From NCBI RefSeq assembly GCF_002042965.1, contig NZ_MZNT01000004.1:62001-126000 (forward strand): a stretch of DNA of 64,000 nucleotides, given 5' to 3'. A program made the translations under genes and the position numbers. Below are positions 47,047 through 54,880 of this stretch, in pieces. A model generated the notes under the pieces. The model saw nothing but the letters and a program-made list of their open reading frames with translations. It had not been told where the DNA came from and did no database searches. The DNA comes from Paenibacillus sp. 32352. Lineage in GTDB: Bacteria > Bacillota > Bacilli > Paenibacillales > NBRC-103111. How positions within the stretch are numbered: position 1 is the stretch's first letter; every line of letters starts with the position of its first letter.

Positions 47047-47080
47047 AAGCCTCCTTGACCTTACTGGTTCAGGAGGCTTT
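47047..47080. terminator. Bidirectional hairpin between comM and yraN
   Basis: Nine-base-pair stem AAGCCTCCT/AGGAGGCTT (47047–47055 with 47071–47079), extended by ACC/GGT beyond a two-base mismatch. It follows the comM stop by 12 bases. The T tract is poor in both directions (TTTGTTGGG forward). Confidence 0.55.
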
Positions 47081-47110
47081 GTTGGGCTTAGGGAGGAATA
47101 CATGGCAAAC

Positions 47111-47150
47111 AAAAAACGCATCCGCGGGGGATAGCCCGTCAAAATGCGTT
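47111..47150 (-). terminator. Intrinsic terminator overlapping the end of yraN
   Basis: Minus-strand stem AACGCAT/ATGCGTT (47144–47150 with 47115–47121) followed by a six-T run. The yraN stop codon (47139–47141) lies in the loop region, so the last codons form one arm of the terminator. Confidence 0.65.
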
Positions 47151-47513
47151 TGGTACATGATCCAAAGAAATCAAATTCCCTGTTTTATCGGTCAAAACAG
47201 ACACGACATCAAAACGAATCTGATGGTCTTGATAACGATGGGTGTGCAAATAGATTTGAGCAGTTTCCATCACCTGGGCACATTTTTTATAATCAACTGA
47301 TTCCAACGGTGTCCCGAACCGCTGTGTGCTGCTCCGTGTACGGACCTCAACGAAAACTAAAATAGCTCCGTCCCATGCTATGACATCCAACTCACCGGTT
47401 CGGCAGCGCCAGTTTTGACCGGCAATACGGTAGCCTTGGGCTTGCAAATGCTCCATAGCATACTGCTCGCCCATTGCACCAAGCTGCTTCCGGCTTATTC
47501 CCTGCTTATCCAT
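47139..47513 (-). CDS. yraN: YraN/UPF0102 family nuclease-like protein
   Basis: 124 residues with the restriction-endonuclease-like core typical of UPF0102: LGAMGEQYAMEHLQAQGY, NWRCRTGELDVIAWDG and LVFVEVRTRSS (the E...D...E.K-like site has Arg in place of Lys, as in part of this family). Function unproven; Holliday-junction or branched-DNA cleavage has been suggested from the fold. It overlaps ylqH by eight bases. It is last in the rnhB–ylqG–ylqH–yraN run. Confidence 0.92.
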   Translation of the reverse strand: MDKQGISRKQLGAMGEQYAMEHLQAQGYRIAGQNWRCRTGELDVIAWDGAILVFVEVRTRSSTQRFGTPLESVDYKKCAQVMETAQIYLHTHRYQDHQIRFDVVSVLTDKTGNLISLDHVPNAF

Positions 47514-47835
47514 ACGAATTCTCCTTGATTTGCTTGGCCCGTTGATCCGAGCGATAAATAAAGCTCAGGATTTCTGCTACTAAATTATACAGCTCGGGAG
47601 GTATCTCCTGATCCAAATCCAGCTTGGACAGCACCTCCACCAGCGATGAATCCTCTTGAACAGGGATTCCGTTATCCATGGCCTTCTTCAGTATGGCTTC
47701 CGCAATATGTCCTTTCCCTTTAGCAATCAGAACGGGTGCCTTCCCCTGATCCGGGGCGTATTTAAGGGCAACCGCCTTTTTGATCGTGGGCTGAACGGAA
47801 GCTTGCTCCGACGGATTCTCTCTTTCCCGACTCAT
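47506..47835 (-). CDS. ylqH: YlqH/FlhB C-terminal-domain homologue (EscU/YscU/HrcU-like)
   Basis: 109 residues. From about residue 20 it aligns with the part of FlhB that follows the autocleavage site: KKAVALKYAPDQGKAPVLIAKGKGHIAEAILKKA against HFAVALRYDAKNMQAPTVIAKG in the FlhB of this window. The membrane part and the NPTH motif are missing. In B. subtilis YlqH sits at the same place, beside YlqG. It is a soluble relative of FlhB-CC and could compete with or assist export switching. Overlaps ylqG by four bases (ATGA). Confidence 0.9.
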   Translation of the reverse strand: MSRERENPSEQASVQPTIKKAVALKYAPDQGKAPVLIAKGKGHIAEAILKKAMDNGIPVQEDSSLVEVLSKLDLDQEIPPELYNLVAEILSFIYRSDQRAKQIKENSYG

Positions 47836-49931
47836 ACCTTTACGTCCATTCCCTTGTATTGTTTATTTCCATAGAGGTCAAGTAGTCTGCCTGACAAGGC
47901 TGCGTCCTGAGCCTTGGCCGAAGTGGAGGCTTGTTCCTCACTTGATCCTTTTGCCGGGTAAGGGCTGCATTTTAATGAAATAAACTGATACCCGATGCCG
48001 GAAAGGCTCGAGGCAATTTCCACCCTGTATGAATCCAGCAATCCCTGCACAAACGGTTGATCGTTCATAACCTGAAGACTCACAATTTTATCGACTACCT
48101 TCACGTCGACCAAGGTATCTCCCAGCGCCTTCATACGCAGATCAAAGAGCAATCGGCAATTTTGCGCATCGATTTCTCCGCGTTTTCCCTTGCGTGACTG
48201 AATATGAACAGCTGCCGTCTGTTCTCCGTTGGCGTTCAATATCGGAACAAACAAGGTAACATGAGTAAACATGGAGCTGCGGTCCGAGTTTAACATCAGC
48301 TGCTGCCCTGTAATCTGCTGTACAGCCTGCTGCACGGATTCTTTCATGGCAGGTGGAATGTCCTGGGACTGGCTCAGCTGCAGCAAAACGCTCTTTAATG
48401 AATCGGCCATTTTCTGCTGTTCATGAGTTAATCCTGCGGCCGCCGTACCCTGCTGCGGTAATACGGAGCTTCCTTCCAGACGTTGCATACCCTCGCTCCC
48501 CTTCATGTCGGGAAGCTTAAAGAGCTGATTCTCATGATCAACACCAAGAGCCTTGATCAGTTTAGGAATCCAATGCTCGGCAGGCTGATTGCCTTTCGGT
48601 GCGTCGGGAGTCATGCCTTCTCCTTCAGCCGACCTCCTCATAGCAGCATTCTCTACTGCCTCTTTAGTCTGTGGAGATGCGCCTGAGGGATTACCGGCAG
48701 AGTTCGCTGTCTCCGTTGCTTGTAAGCGGGGAGCAGCTGTTTCCGTCCTTCCTGATTCATGGGGCAGGGCAGACATTGATTCATTTCGATTAGAAGCGAA
48801 CATTTGTTCCTTGTTGATAGATGGCCCGGTCGATATATCGTTCGCAGGAACGGGTTGACCGCTCCCTGCGGTCTTTGGCAATGCTTCCGGAGCTTCTTGC
48901 GCATTGGACGGAACCGCCGACGCGCTTGTCTGAGACTGCGGCTGCATTGGCTGCTGCAGGGCAGAAGCAGCGGGTTGGGTCTGTGCAGGCGGTGCCGCAT
49001 TGCTTCCAAGCCTGTTTACTTGCTGCCCTGTCTGCTCTTCGCTATGGTTCAGCCTTGCGCCTTGTACAAGTTCATTTGCAGACTCTGCAGAAGCCTGAAT
49101 GCCGGGTGCAGCTGAAGGTGCGGACGATGCTATACCCGACTTGCCATTAGTAGTCATATTAGTCAAGGTAGAAGCAGCTGCTTCTTTCCCTTCAAGGGCT
49201 TGCCCTTTTACAGAGCCTGAAGGCTGCCCTTCCGAATCCATTGACAAGGGCAACAGCTGGGCGGACATTTCTTTTACCGAGCTCATCACTTGCTTGAAGC
49301 CTTCGATGGCCGCTTTCGTTGCAGCAGACAAGTCCGGACGATCGGCGAGCAATTGGGTCAATTGTGTATCAAGCTTTTGCAGCGTTTCATGAAAGGCTGG
49401 TCCCGCTACAGCTTGTCTCACGGCTAGGACCGTGTCCGGAGTCAACGGAATGCCTTTTTGATGCGCGATGATTGCCGAAGGGAGCCAGTCCTCCTGGGAC
49501 ATGCCCGCAGGCATGTGTCCTTGCAGCTGCGCGAAGGCTTGTACCGTTTCTTTATTTAATGATACGCCACCCTGATGAAGAGCTTGAATCAGCTGCCGAT
49601 TGCCGATTGTGTCCGGCAGGCCGACGTTTTTCAGGATTTCGCCAAGGGATCCGTCGGTAATCTGAATAGCCGATGAATCCAGCGGCTTAAGCACGACTTG
49701 ACCTGATGCCGATTCCGGCTGGACTTGAAGCAAGGTTACCTCGCCTTGTTTTAACGGCGTTTCCAGCTTGGCTCTAACCTGAACCCCGCCAATATTCAGA
49801 ATAGCCTCCTGGTCGGAGAGCTTTTGCATGACCATACCTTTCACGACTTCTCCCGTTTTCAGCTCGAGCGTCTTAGGTTCGGATGCCTGAGCATCTCCGA
49901 GAAAATTTTTGATGAGACCGCTTATGTTCAC
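47832..49931 (-). CDS. ylqG: YlqG-like protein with FliK-type C-terminal domain
   Basis: 699 residues, GTG start. The N-terminal 120 residues form beta strands (LKTGEVVKGMVMQKLSDQ). A helical part follows to about 230. A long Ser/Ala/Gln/Gly-rich low-complexity linker (about 230–470) comes next. The C-terminal domain resembles the Flg_hook domain of FliK: LFDLRMKALGDTLVDVKVVDKIVSLQVMND and a final helix–strand. The build (ordered head, flexible ruler-like middle, Flg_hook tail) and its partner YlqH mirror FliK–FlhB. Function unknown. Confidence 0.85.
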   Translation of the reverse strand: MNISGLIKNFLGDAQASEPKTLELKTGEVVKGMVMQKLSDQEAILNIGGVQVRAKLETPLKQGEVTLLQVQPESASGQVVLKPLDSSAIQITDGSLGEILKNVGLPDTIGNRQLIQALHQGGVSLNKETVQAFAQLQGHMPAGMSQEDWLPSAIIAHQKGIPLTPDTVLAVRQAVAGPAFHETLQKLDTQLTQLLADRPDLSAATKAAIEGFKQVMSSVKEMSAQLLPLSMDSEGQPSGSVKGQALEGKEAAASTLTNMTTNGKSGIASSAPSAAPGIQASAESANELVQGARLNHSEEQTGQQVNRLGSNAAPPAQTQPAASALQQPMQPQSQTSASAVPSNAQEAPEALPKTAGSGQPVPANDISTGPSINKEQMFASNRNESMSALPHESGRTETAAPRLQATETANSAGNPSGASPQTKEAVENAAMRRSAEGEGMTPDAPKGNQPAEHWIPKLIKALGVDHENQLFKLPDMKGSEGMQRLEGSSVLPQQGTAAAGLTHEQQKMADSLKSVLLQLSQSQDIPPAMKESVQQAVQQITGQQLMLNSDRSSMFTHVTLFVPILNANGEQTAAVHIQSRKGKRGEIDAQNCRLLFDLRMKALGDTLVDVKVVDKIVSLQVMNDQPFVQGLLDSYRVEIASSLSGIGYQFISLKCSPYPAKGSSEEQASTSAKAQDAALSGRLLDLYGNKQYKGMDVKV

Positions 49932-50035
49932 AGCTCTCCGCCTCCCGGGTCTTAATTACAAGCGTTTGTGGATATCAACTATATCGGCATCTATGTCACG
50001 CCTTTACAGTCTGAATTTGCTGCGTATGTACTTCG

Positions 50036-50647
50036 TTAAAATAGCTCCTGCTGCTGCACCAGAATATTTTTCAAAAAGCTTTTGCGATGCAGCGGCGTCG
50101 CACCGTACTCTATTATGCGCTCTCTGTGCAGCTTGGTTGCATAGCCCTTATGAAGTGCAATGCCATACTCCGGAAACTCTACATCCCAGTGCAGGCACAT
50201 GCGGTCCCGTGTGACCTTGGCAATAATGGAAGCCGCGGCAATCGACTGGCTTATTGCGTCTCCATGAATAAGAGCCATCTGAGGCAGGCAAAGATCCACC
50301 TTCTCCGCATCCACGAGCAAATACTCCGGTCCCGGATTCAGCTGCTCAACCGCTTGCTTCATAGCCAGTCTTGCAGCTTGCTTTATATTAATGGCCTCTA
50401 TGGTTTTAACATCGACAATACCGACTCCGATAGCGATTGCTTCCTTGTGGATCACCTCGTACAGTTCCTCACGCTTCTTATGACTTAATTTCTTCGAATC
50501 ATTCACTTCCTCCAACACTAAACCGGGAGGCAAAATGACAGCGGCCGCCACTACGTCACCGAACAGGCAGCCTCTGCCTACCTCGTCAACTCCAGCAATA
50601 TATTGAACGCCCTCATTCCAGAGCGCTTGTTCATGTTCCAACAGCAT
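50036..50647 (-). CDS. rnhB: Ribonuclease HII
   Basis: Cleaves RNA in RNA–DNA hybrids and at single misincorporated ribonucleotides. It has 203 residues with the catalytic pair D21-E22 in GVDEVGRG, a third Asp in LLVDAEKVDL and the family helix QSIAAASIIAKVTRDR. The ribosome site AAGGG is 11 bases away. It likely has its own promoter, because rbgA upstream ends in a terminator. Confidence 0.96.
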   Translation of the reverse strand: MLLEHEQALWNEGVQYIAGVDEVGRGCLFGDVVAAAVILPPGLVLEEVNDSKKLSHKKREELYEVIHKEAIAIGVGIVDVKTIEAINIKQAARLAMKQAVEQLNPGPEYLLVDAEKVDLCLPQMALIHGDAISQSIAAASIIAKVTRDRMCLHWDVEFPEYGIALHKGYATKLHRERIIEYGATPLHRKSFLKNILVQQQELF

Positions 50648-50686
50648 ATGTATGAATTCCCTTCTAGTCTAGTACTCGTATTCTTC

Positions 50687-50692
50687 ATTATA
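50687..50692 (-). promoter_or_regulatory. Candidate -10 of the rnhB promoter
   Basis: Consensus TATAAT on the minus strand, 40 bases before the rnhB ATG and about 35 bases after the rbgA terminator. The -35 at 17 bases (TATCCG) is weak. Confidence 0.4.
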
Positions 50693-50725
50693 CTAGAAAC
50701 AAGCGGAGACGGATACGCGCAGAGC

Positions 50726-50761
50726 AAAGAAAAACAGCCACCCTTCAGCTAGAGTGGCTGT
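50726..50761 (-). terminator. Intrinsic terminator overlapping the end of rbgA
   Basis: Eight-base-pair stem ACAGCCAC/GTGGCTGT (50734–50741 with 50754–50761) and TTTTCTTTG on the minus strand. The rbgA stop codon (50749–50751) lies in the loop. Confidence 0.75.
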
Positions 50762-51636
50762 TCTGCTTGATAATCATCTGGAGTTTCCAGACTGATTCGT
50801 CCCAATTTCCCTGCACGCAGCTCCCGCAAGATCGTTAAGGAGGCTTTCTCCAAATCCACGCGGCCGCCGCTCATTAAAGCGCCTCTTTTGCGCCCTATGG
50901 CTTCCATAACCTCGACGATGGCATCCGTATCGGACGGATCGTCAGGCAGCTTCTCAATGCCAAAGCGCTCCTGTAGACCTGCTCCATAGTGGGTAACCAG
51001 GTAACGAACGGTGTAAAATGCAATATCGACCGTATTCAGAATTTCTTCCTTTATCGCCCCGGTAGCAGCGAGCCGTATCCCGACCTGCTGGTCCTCGAAT
51101 TTCGGCCACAAAATGCCCGGAGTATCGAGCAGCTCCATTTCGGTTCCTACCTTGATCCACTGCTGACCTTTGGTTACCCCCGGCTTATCTCCGGTAGCCG
51201 CTATTTTACGTCCTGCCAAGCGATTAATTAACGTTGATTTGCCTACGTTCGGAATCCCGACAATCAACGCGCGTATTGCCCTCGGCTTGATGCCCTTACG
51301 AAGCTGTGCCTCGATTTTGGCAGACAGCAGCTGCTTGGAGCGGGCCATAATTTCTTTCATCTGATTCCCGTTAGCCGCATCGAACGGCAGAGCTTCAAGC
51401 CCCTGCTCCGCGAAGTAGGCAACCCAGGACGCCGTTGCTTCCGGATCAGCCAAATCATGTTTATTCAGCAGCACGAGCCGCGGCTTGTTTTGCAAAATTT
51501 CATCAATCATCGGATTTCTGCTGGATATTGGAATTCGTGCGTCCAACAGCTCAATCACAACGTCGATCAGCTTCAGCTTATCCTGAATTTGACGACGCGC
51601 CCTTGTCATGTGACCTGGAAACCATTGAATCGTCAT
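50749..51636 (-). CDS. rbgA: Ribosome biogenesis GTPase RbgA (YlqF)
   Basis: Circularly permuted GTPase needed for late 50S assembly. It has 295 residues with motif order G4 (NKHDLAD, about 58), G1 ([16 protein letters not shown], about 128), G2 and G3 (LLDTPG, about 172), then a C-terminal ANTAR-like RNA-binding region. The N-terminus [17 protein letters not shown] is a family hallmark. GAGGTG precedes the ATG. Confidence 0.96.
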   Translation of the reverse strand: MTIQWFPGHMTRARRQIQDKLKLIDVVIELLDARIPISSRNPMIDEILQNKPRLVLLNKHDLADPEATASWVAYFAEQGLEALPFDAANGNQMKEIMARSKQLLSAKIEAQLRKGIKPRAIRALIVGIPNVGKSTLINRLAGRKIAATGDKPGVTKGQQWIKVGTEMELLDTPGILWPKFEDQQVGIRLAATGAIKEEILNTVDIAFYTVRYLVTHYGAGLQERFGIEKLPDDPSDTDAIVEVMEAIGRKRGALMSGGRVDLEKASLTILRELRAGKLGRISLETPDDYQAEQPL

Positions 51637-51672
51637 ACGGTCACCTCAACTTCTTTTCCATAGCTTGTTTTT

Positions 51673-52245
51673 TTAGAAATGCACCAGGCTGATTTTGTCA
51701 AACGGCCAGAATATTAAATCCGCGCGTCCGACAATTTGCTCGAACTTGACAGGACCGATATCCCGGCTGTCCGAGCTATTCGAGCGATTATCCCCCATCA
51801 CAAAGACCGTTCCTTCCGGAATCACTAGTTCAGAGAAATTTCTTGAATTATAGGGTATCCCTTTTTTCGCAGCGTCATCCAATGCCCTCTGCAAATAAGG
51901 CTCGTCTAACACTTTGTTGTTAACATACACCTTATCGCCTTCCACCTTTACGGTCTCGCCAGGCAGCGCGATAACTCTCTTTATGTAATCTTTTTCTTTG
52001 GTGGCATGAAATACGACCACCTCGCCTCTTTCAGGCTTACGTATGGAATAAATGATCTTATTGACAATCAAGCGTTCACCGGTATAAAAGTTAGGCTCCA
52101 TGGACGGGCCTTCTACAATAAACGGGGCAAAAATCAACCAGCGTATAAAAAAGACGAGAGCTGCGGCGATGAGCAGCGCTTTAACCCATTCCCAAACTTC
52201 GCTTTTGACTGGATTCGGTTTGTCTACGGTTTGTTCTTGCTCCAT
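51673..52245 (-). CDS. lepB: Type I signal peptidase
   Basis: Cleaves signal peptides of exported preproteins on the outer membrane face. It has 190 residues, single transmembrane helix about 20–40. The catalytic Ser48 is in EGPSMEPN and Lys89 in YIKRVIALPGE. C-terminal boxes GDNRSNSSDSRDIG are present. It is of the SipS type, with one helix. Ribosome site GGAAAGG lies ahead. Confidence 0.96.
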   Translation of the reverse strand: MEQEQTVDKPNPVKSEVWEWVKALLIAAALVFFIRWLIFAPFIVEGPSMEPNFYTGERLIVNKIIYSIRKPERGEVVVFHATKEKDYIKRVIALPGETVKVEGDKVYVNNKVLDEPYLQRALDDAAKKGIPYNSRNFSELVIPEGTVFVMGDNRSNSSDSRDIGPVKFEQIVGRADLIFWPFDKISLVHF

Positions 52246-52282
52246 AAAGACCTGCCCTTTCCTCCGTTAATTTCGGTCTTCG

Positions 52283-52329
52283 AAAAAAACGAAAAGGAGC
52301 TTGGTAAACAAGCCCCCGTTTGTTTTCGT
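52283..52329 (-). terminator. Strong terminator after rplS
   Basis: Two-part stem on the minus strand (ACGAAAA/TTTTCGT and GGGGCTTG/CAAGCTCC) followed by seven T. It starts two bases after the rplS stop. Confidence 0.85.
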
Positions 52330-52330
52330 C

Positions 52331-52672
52331 TTAACGAATTTCTTGAATTCTTGCCGCTTTACCGCGAAGACCACGCAAGTAGTATAGCTTCGCGCGACGA
52401 ACTTTACCACGGCGAGCCACCTCAAGCTTATCAATCTTCGGCGAATGTACCGGGAACGTTCTTTCAACGCCAACACCGTAAGAAATTTTTCTAACGGTAA
52501 AGGTTTCGCTGATTCCGCCGCCGCGGCGTTTAATTACAACACCTTCAAACAGCTGAATACGCTCGCGGGAACCCTCGATAACTTTCACGTGCACTTTTAC
52601 AGTGTCACCTGGACGAAAGCTTGGCAAATCTTGGCGCAGTTGTTCCTTAGTAATCTCCTGGATCAGACTCAT
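52331..52672 (-). CDS. rplS: 50S ribosomal protein L19
   Basis: 113 residues beginning [19 protein letters not shown] with the family core [22 protein letters not shown] and [13 protein letters not shown]. It contacts the 30S–50S interface. AGGAGG lies ahead of the ATG. It has its own promoter, a leader of about 100 bases and a terminator, so it is a single-gene unit. Confidence 0.97.
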   Translation of the reverse strand: MSLIQEITKEQLRQDLPSFRPGDTVKVHVKVIEGSRERIQLFEGVVIKRRGGGISETFTVRKISYGVGVERTFPVHSPKIDKLEVARRGKVRRAKLYYLRGLRGKAARIQEIR

Positions 52673-52775
52673 GGTTGACTCCCTCCTTCCACACAGGTGT
52701 TCATTCCGCCTCTGATGTCGAATCTCGTGTTGTTATGCGTAGAGGACCACCGTAATCGGGCAAAATGCCACAACG
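52673..52775 (-). ncRNA. rplS (L19) mRNA leader
   Basis: About 100 untranslated bases between the promoter and rplS. A structured L19 leader (Rfam L19_leader) is known at this position in Bacillus and relatives. I infer it from position and length; I could not fold or match it to the model. Confidence 0.45.
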
Positions 52776-52781
52776 TTGTAT

Positions 52782-52810
52782 ATAATACCATAATTGTGAA
52801 CCAAACACAA
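52782..52810 (-). promoter_or_regulatory. Sigma-A promoter of rplS
   Basis: Minus-strand TTGTGT (52805–52810), 17-base spacer ending TGG, and TATTAT (52782–52787); an extended -10. Confidence 0.65.
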
Positions 52811-52843
52811 CTTGAAATTCTATCAATTCGAAAGAAAATAGAA

Positions 52844-53602
52844 TTAGTCGGTTTCCTCTTTCGTTCTCTCCGATTCTTGCTGAATCTCCTTCAACCAGAC
52901 CTGCTCCTCTTTCGTTAACGGGTACGATTTCAGCAGATCGGGTCTTTTGTGCCATGTACGTCTGATAGACTCGCGTTTGCGCCATTTCTCGATATGGGCA
53001 TGATGACCGGACAATAGAATGTCAGGAACGGTCCATTCTCGAAACTGGACAGGACGCGTATAATGCGGATATTCGAGCAAGCCGGTACTGAACGAATCTG
53101 TTACGGCTGACGTTTCATTGCCGAGAACACCGGGAAGAAGCCTCGCCACGCTATCAATAACGACCATCGCGGGAAGCTCTCCTCCCGTCAGCACATAATC
53201 GCCAATCGACAGCTCATCGGTGACCAAATGCTCACGGATCCGTTCATCGTAGCCTTCGTAATGCCCGCATATAAAAATCAGATGGTCTTCCTTAGCCAAT
53301 TCCTCCGCTTTACGCTGCGTAAACGGCTTCCCTTGCGGGCACATAAGGACGATTCGGGGCTTACCCGCAAGCGGCTCCGTCAGCGCCTCGACAGCTGCGA
53401 AAATAGGCTCAGGCTTCAGTACCATACCGCCGCCGCCGCCGTAAGGATAATCGTCTACGGTATTATGCTTATTATTGGAATAATCGCGAAAATTAACCGT
53501 ATTCAGCTCGACGATGCCTTTCTCCCTGGCCTTACCTAATATACTGGATGAAAACACGCCGTCAAACATGTCGGGAAATAATGTAAGCACATCAATTCTC
53601 AT
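52844..53602 (-). CDS. trmD: tRNA (guanine-37-N1)-methyltransferase
   Basis: Methylates G37 next to the anticodon with S-adenosylmethionine, preventing +1 frameshifting. It has 252 residues with the SPOUT knot region [12 protein letters not shown] and [14 protein letters not shown] and the catalytic [10 protein letters not shown]. It begins [13 protein letters not shown]. Start and rimM stop share one base (TAATG). Confidence 0.97.
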   Translation of the reverse strand: MRIDVLTLFPDMFDGVFSSSILGKAREKGIVELNTVNFRDYSNNKHNTVDDYPYGGGGGMVLKPEPIFAAVEALTEPLAGKPRIVLMCPQGKPFTQRKAEELAKEDHLIFICGHYEGYDERIREHLVTDELSIGDYVLTGGELPAMVVIDSVARLLPGVLGNETSAVTDSFSTGLLEYPHYTRPVQFREWTVPDILLSGHHAHIEKWRKRESIRRTWHKRPDLLKSYPLTKEEQVWLKEIQQESERTKEETD

Positions 53603-54123
53603 TAGTCCAGCAAGCCTTCCATCAGGGATACCTTAACCCGTTTTTCTTGTACGTCCACTTCCAGAACCACATCGTCAATATAGGGAAGCAGCACCGGTTT
53701 GCCGGACTCGCGCTCTACCACCCACACATCGTTAGCTCCCGGAGACAAAATCTCGCTGATGGTGCCGAGCTTCTCCCCCTCGTCGGTATACACCGTGCAG
53801 CCAATAATTTCATGGTAATAATATTCATCGTCGGGAAGCTCGCTCAAATATTTCTCTTCCACCTTAAGCAGCCAGCCCTTGTATTTCTCGACTTCATTAA
53901 TGTTATCGAAGCCTTTAAACTTGACCATGAACATTTTTTTATGCTCGCGTGCCGATTCTACGGTAACAGGTAATCTCGTCTGCTTCTGGGGATCAAAAAA
54001 GACCAAGGAACTTCCTTTAGCAAAACGCTCATCCGGAAAATCCGTTTGTGGAACGATTTTCAGCTCTCCCCGGATGCCGTGCGTATTAACGATTTTACCT
54101 ACCGTAAATAATTTATCGCTCAT
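53602..54123 (-). CDS. rimM: 16S rRNA processing factor RimM
   Basis: Assists 30S head maturation by binding S19. It has 173 residues from the ATG at 54123 (GGAGGG upstream); the longer start at 54156 has none. N-terminal beta barrel with [16 protein letters not shown], and C-terminal PRC-barrel with [17 protein letters not shown] and [14 protein letters not shown]. It precedes trmD as in most bacteria. Confidence 0.96.
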   Translation of the reverse strand: MSDKLFTVGKIVNTHGIRGELKIVPQTDFPDERFAKGSSLVFFDPQKQTRLPVTVESAREHKKMFMVKFKGFDNINEVEKYKGWLLKVEEKYLSELPDDEYYYHEIIGCTVYTDEGEKLGTISEILSPGANDVWVVERESGKPVLLPYIDDVVLEVDVQEKRVKVSLMEGLLD

Positions 54124-54183
54124 TTGTACCCTCCAACAGCATTGAATCAATTTCATTATGTATGCGTAAACTCCCTAACCATA

Positions 54184-54238
54184 GCTTTACCGCGATAAAG
54201 CAGTCCGAAGATTAGAGAGGGTAATAGAAGCTAATCTT
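54184..54238. repeat. Two dyads between khpA and rimM
   Basis: 54184–54201 is an 18-base near-palindrome (GCTTTA–CCGCGA–TAAAGC; symmetric but for one base pair). Next to it, 54208–54215 and 54231–54238 are an exact eight-base inverted repeat. Both lie in the presumed rimM leader after the khpA terminator. Role unknown. Confidence 0.5.
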
Positions 54239-54254
54239 AAGATAGGCCTGTTTC

Positions 54255-54290
54255 AGAAGAAAAGAAAGAGCTAGGATTTCTCCTAACTCT
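54255..54290 (-). terminator. Intrinsic terminator after khpA
   Basis: Ten-base-pair stem with one G·U pair (54267–54276 with 54281–54290) closed by a GAAA tetraloop on the minus strand, followed by TTCTTTTCTTC. It ends the ylxM–ffh–rpsP–khpA unit. Confidence 0.75.
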
Positions 54291-54301
54291 CATGGTGTCC
54301 A

Positions 54302-54532
54302 TTATGACACGATCTCAACCGAAACACGCTTACTTTCTTTCACTGCAGCCGAGGTAACTACGGTACGAAGCGCCTTGGCAATACGCCCCTGCTTTCCGAT
54401 AACTTTCCCGACATCATCGGGATGTACGGAAAGCTCGAAGGTAATGCTTCGTTCGTCTTCCACCGTATTTACCTTTACTTCTTCGGGATGATCAACCAAC
54501 GCCTTGGCGATAACGGTTATTAGATCTTTCAT
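54302..54532 (-). CDS. khpA: KH-domain RNA-binding protein KhpA (YlqC)
   Basis: 76 residues forming a single KH domain with the GxxG-type loop in VGKVIGKQGRIAKALRTVV. In Gram-positives KhpA pairs with KhpB (Jag) to bind RNA and affects cell division and envelope synthesis. It follows rpsP by 21 bases, the standard order. Ribosome site GGAGGGTG lies ahead of the ATG. Confidence 0.95.
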   Translation of the reverse strand: MKDLITVIAKALVDHPEEVKVNTVEDERSITFELSVHPDDVGKVIGKQGRIAKALRTVVTSAAVKESKRVSVEIVS

Positions 54533-54553
54533 AACACCCTCCGAATCGGCAGA

Positions 54554-54826
54554 TTACTTCTGCAGCTTGGACTCATGGAACTTCTTCAAGATGCCAGCTT
54601 GGCTGAACAGACTGCGAACAGTATCAGAAGCTTGAGCACCAGTTTGAAGCCATCTCAGCGCTTTTTCCTCGTCGATATTAACAACGGCTGGTTGAGCAAC
54701 CGGGTTGTAAGTACCAATCTCTTCGATGAAACGACCGTCACGTGGGGAACGGGAATCCGATACGACCACACGGTAGAAAGGAGCTTTGTGAGCACCCATA
54801 CGTTTTAGACGAATGCGAGTTGCCAT
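54554..54826 (-). CDS. rpsP: 30S ribosomal protein S16
   Basis: 90 residues beginning [22 protein letters not shown] with the [18 protein letters not shown] signature. Early 30S assembly protein. GGAGGTG lies ahead of the ATG. It is placed after ffh as in B. subtilis. Confidence 0.97.
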   Translation of the reverse strand: MATRIRLKRMGAHKAPFYRVVVSDSRSPRDGRFIEEIGTYNPVAQPAVVNIDEEKALRWLQTGAQASDTVRSLFSQAGILKKFHESKLQK

Positions 54827-54880
54827 TAGAAAATCACCTCCAACATAGAATAAACTTGACTATATTACATTCCCGCGGGA

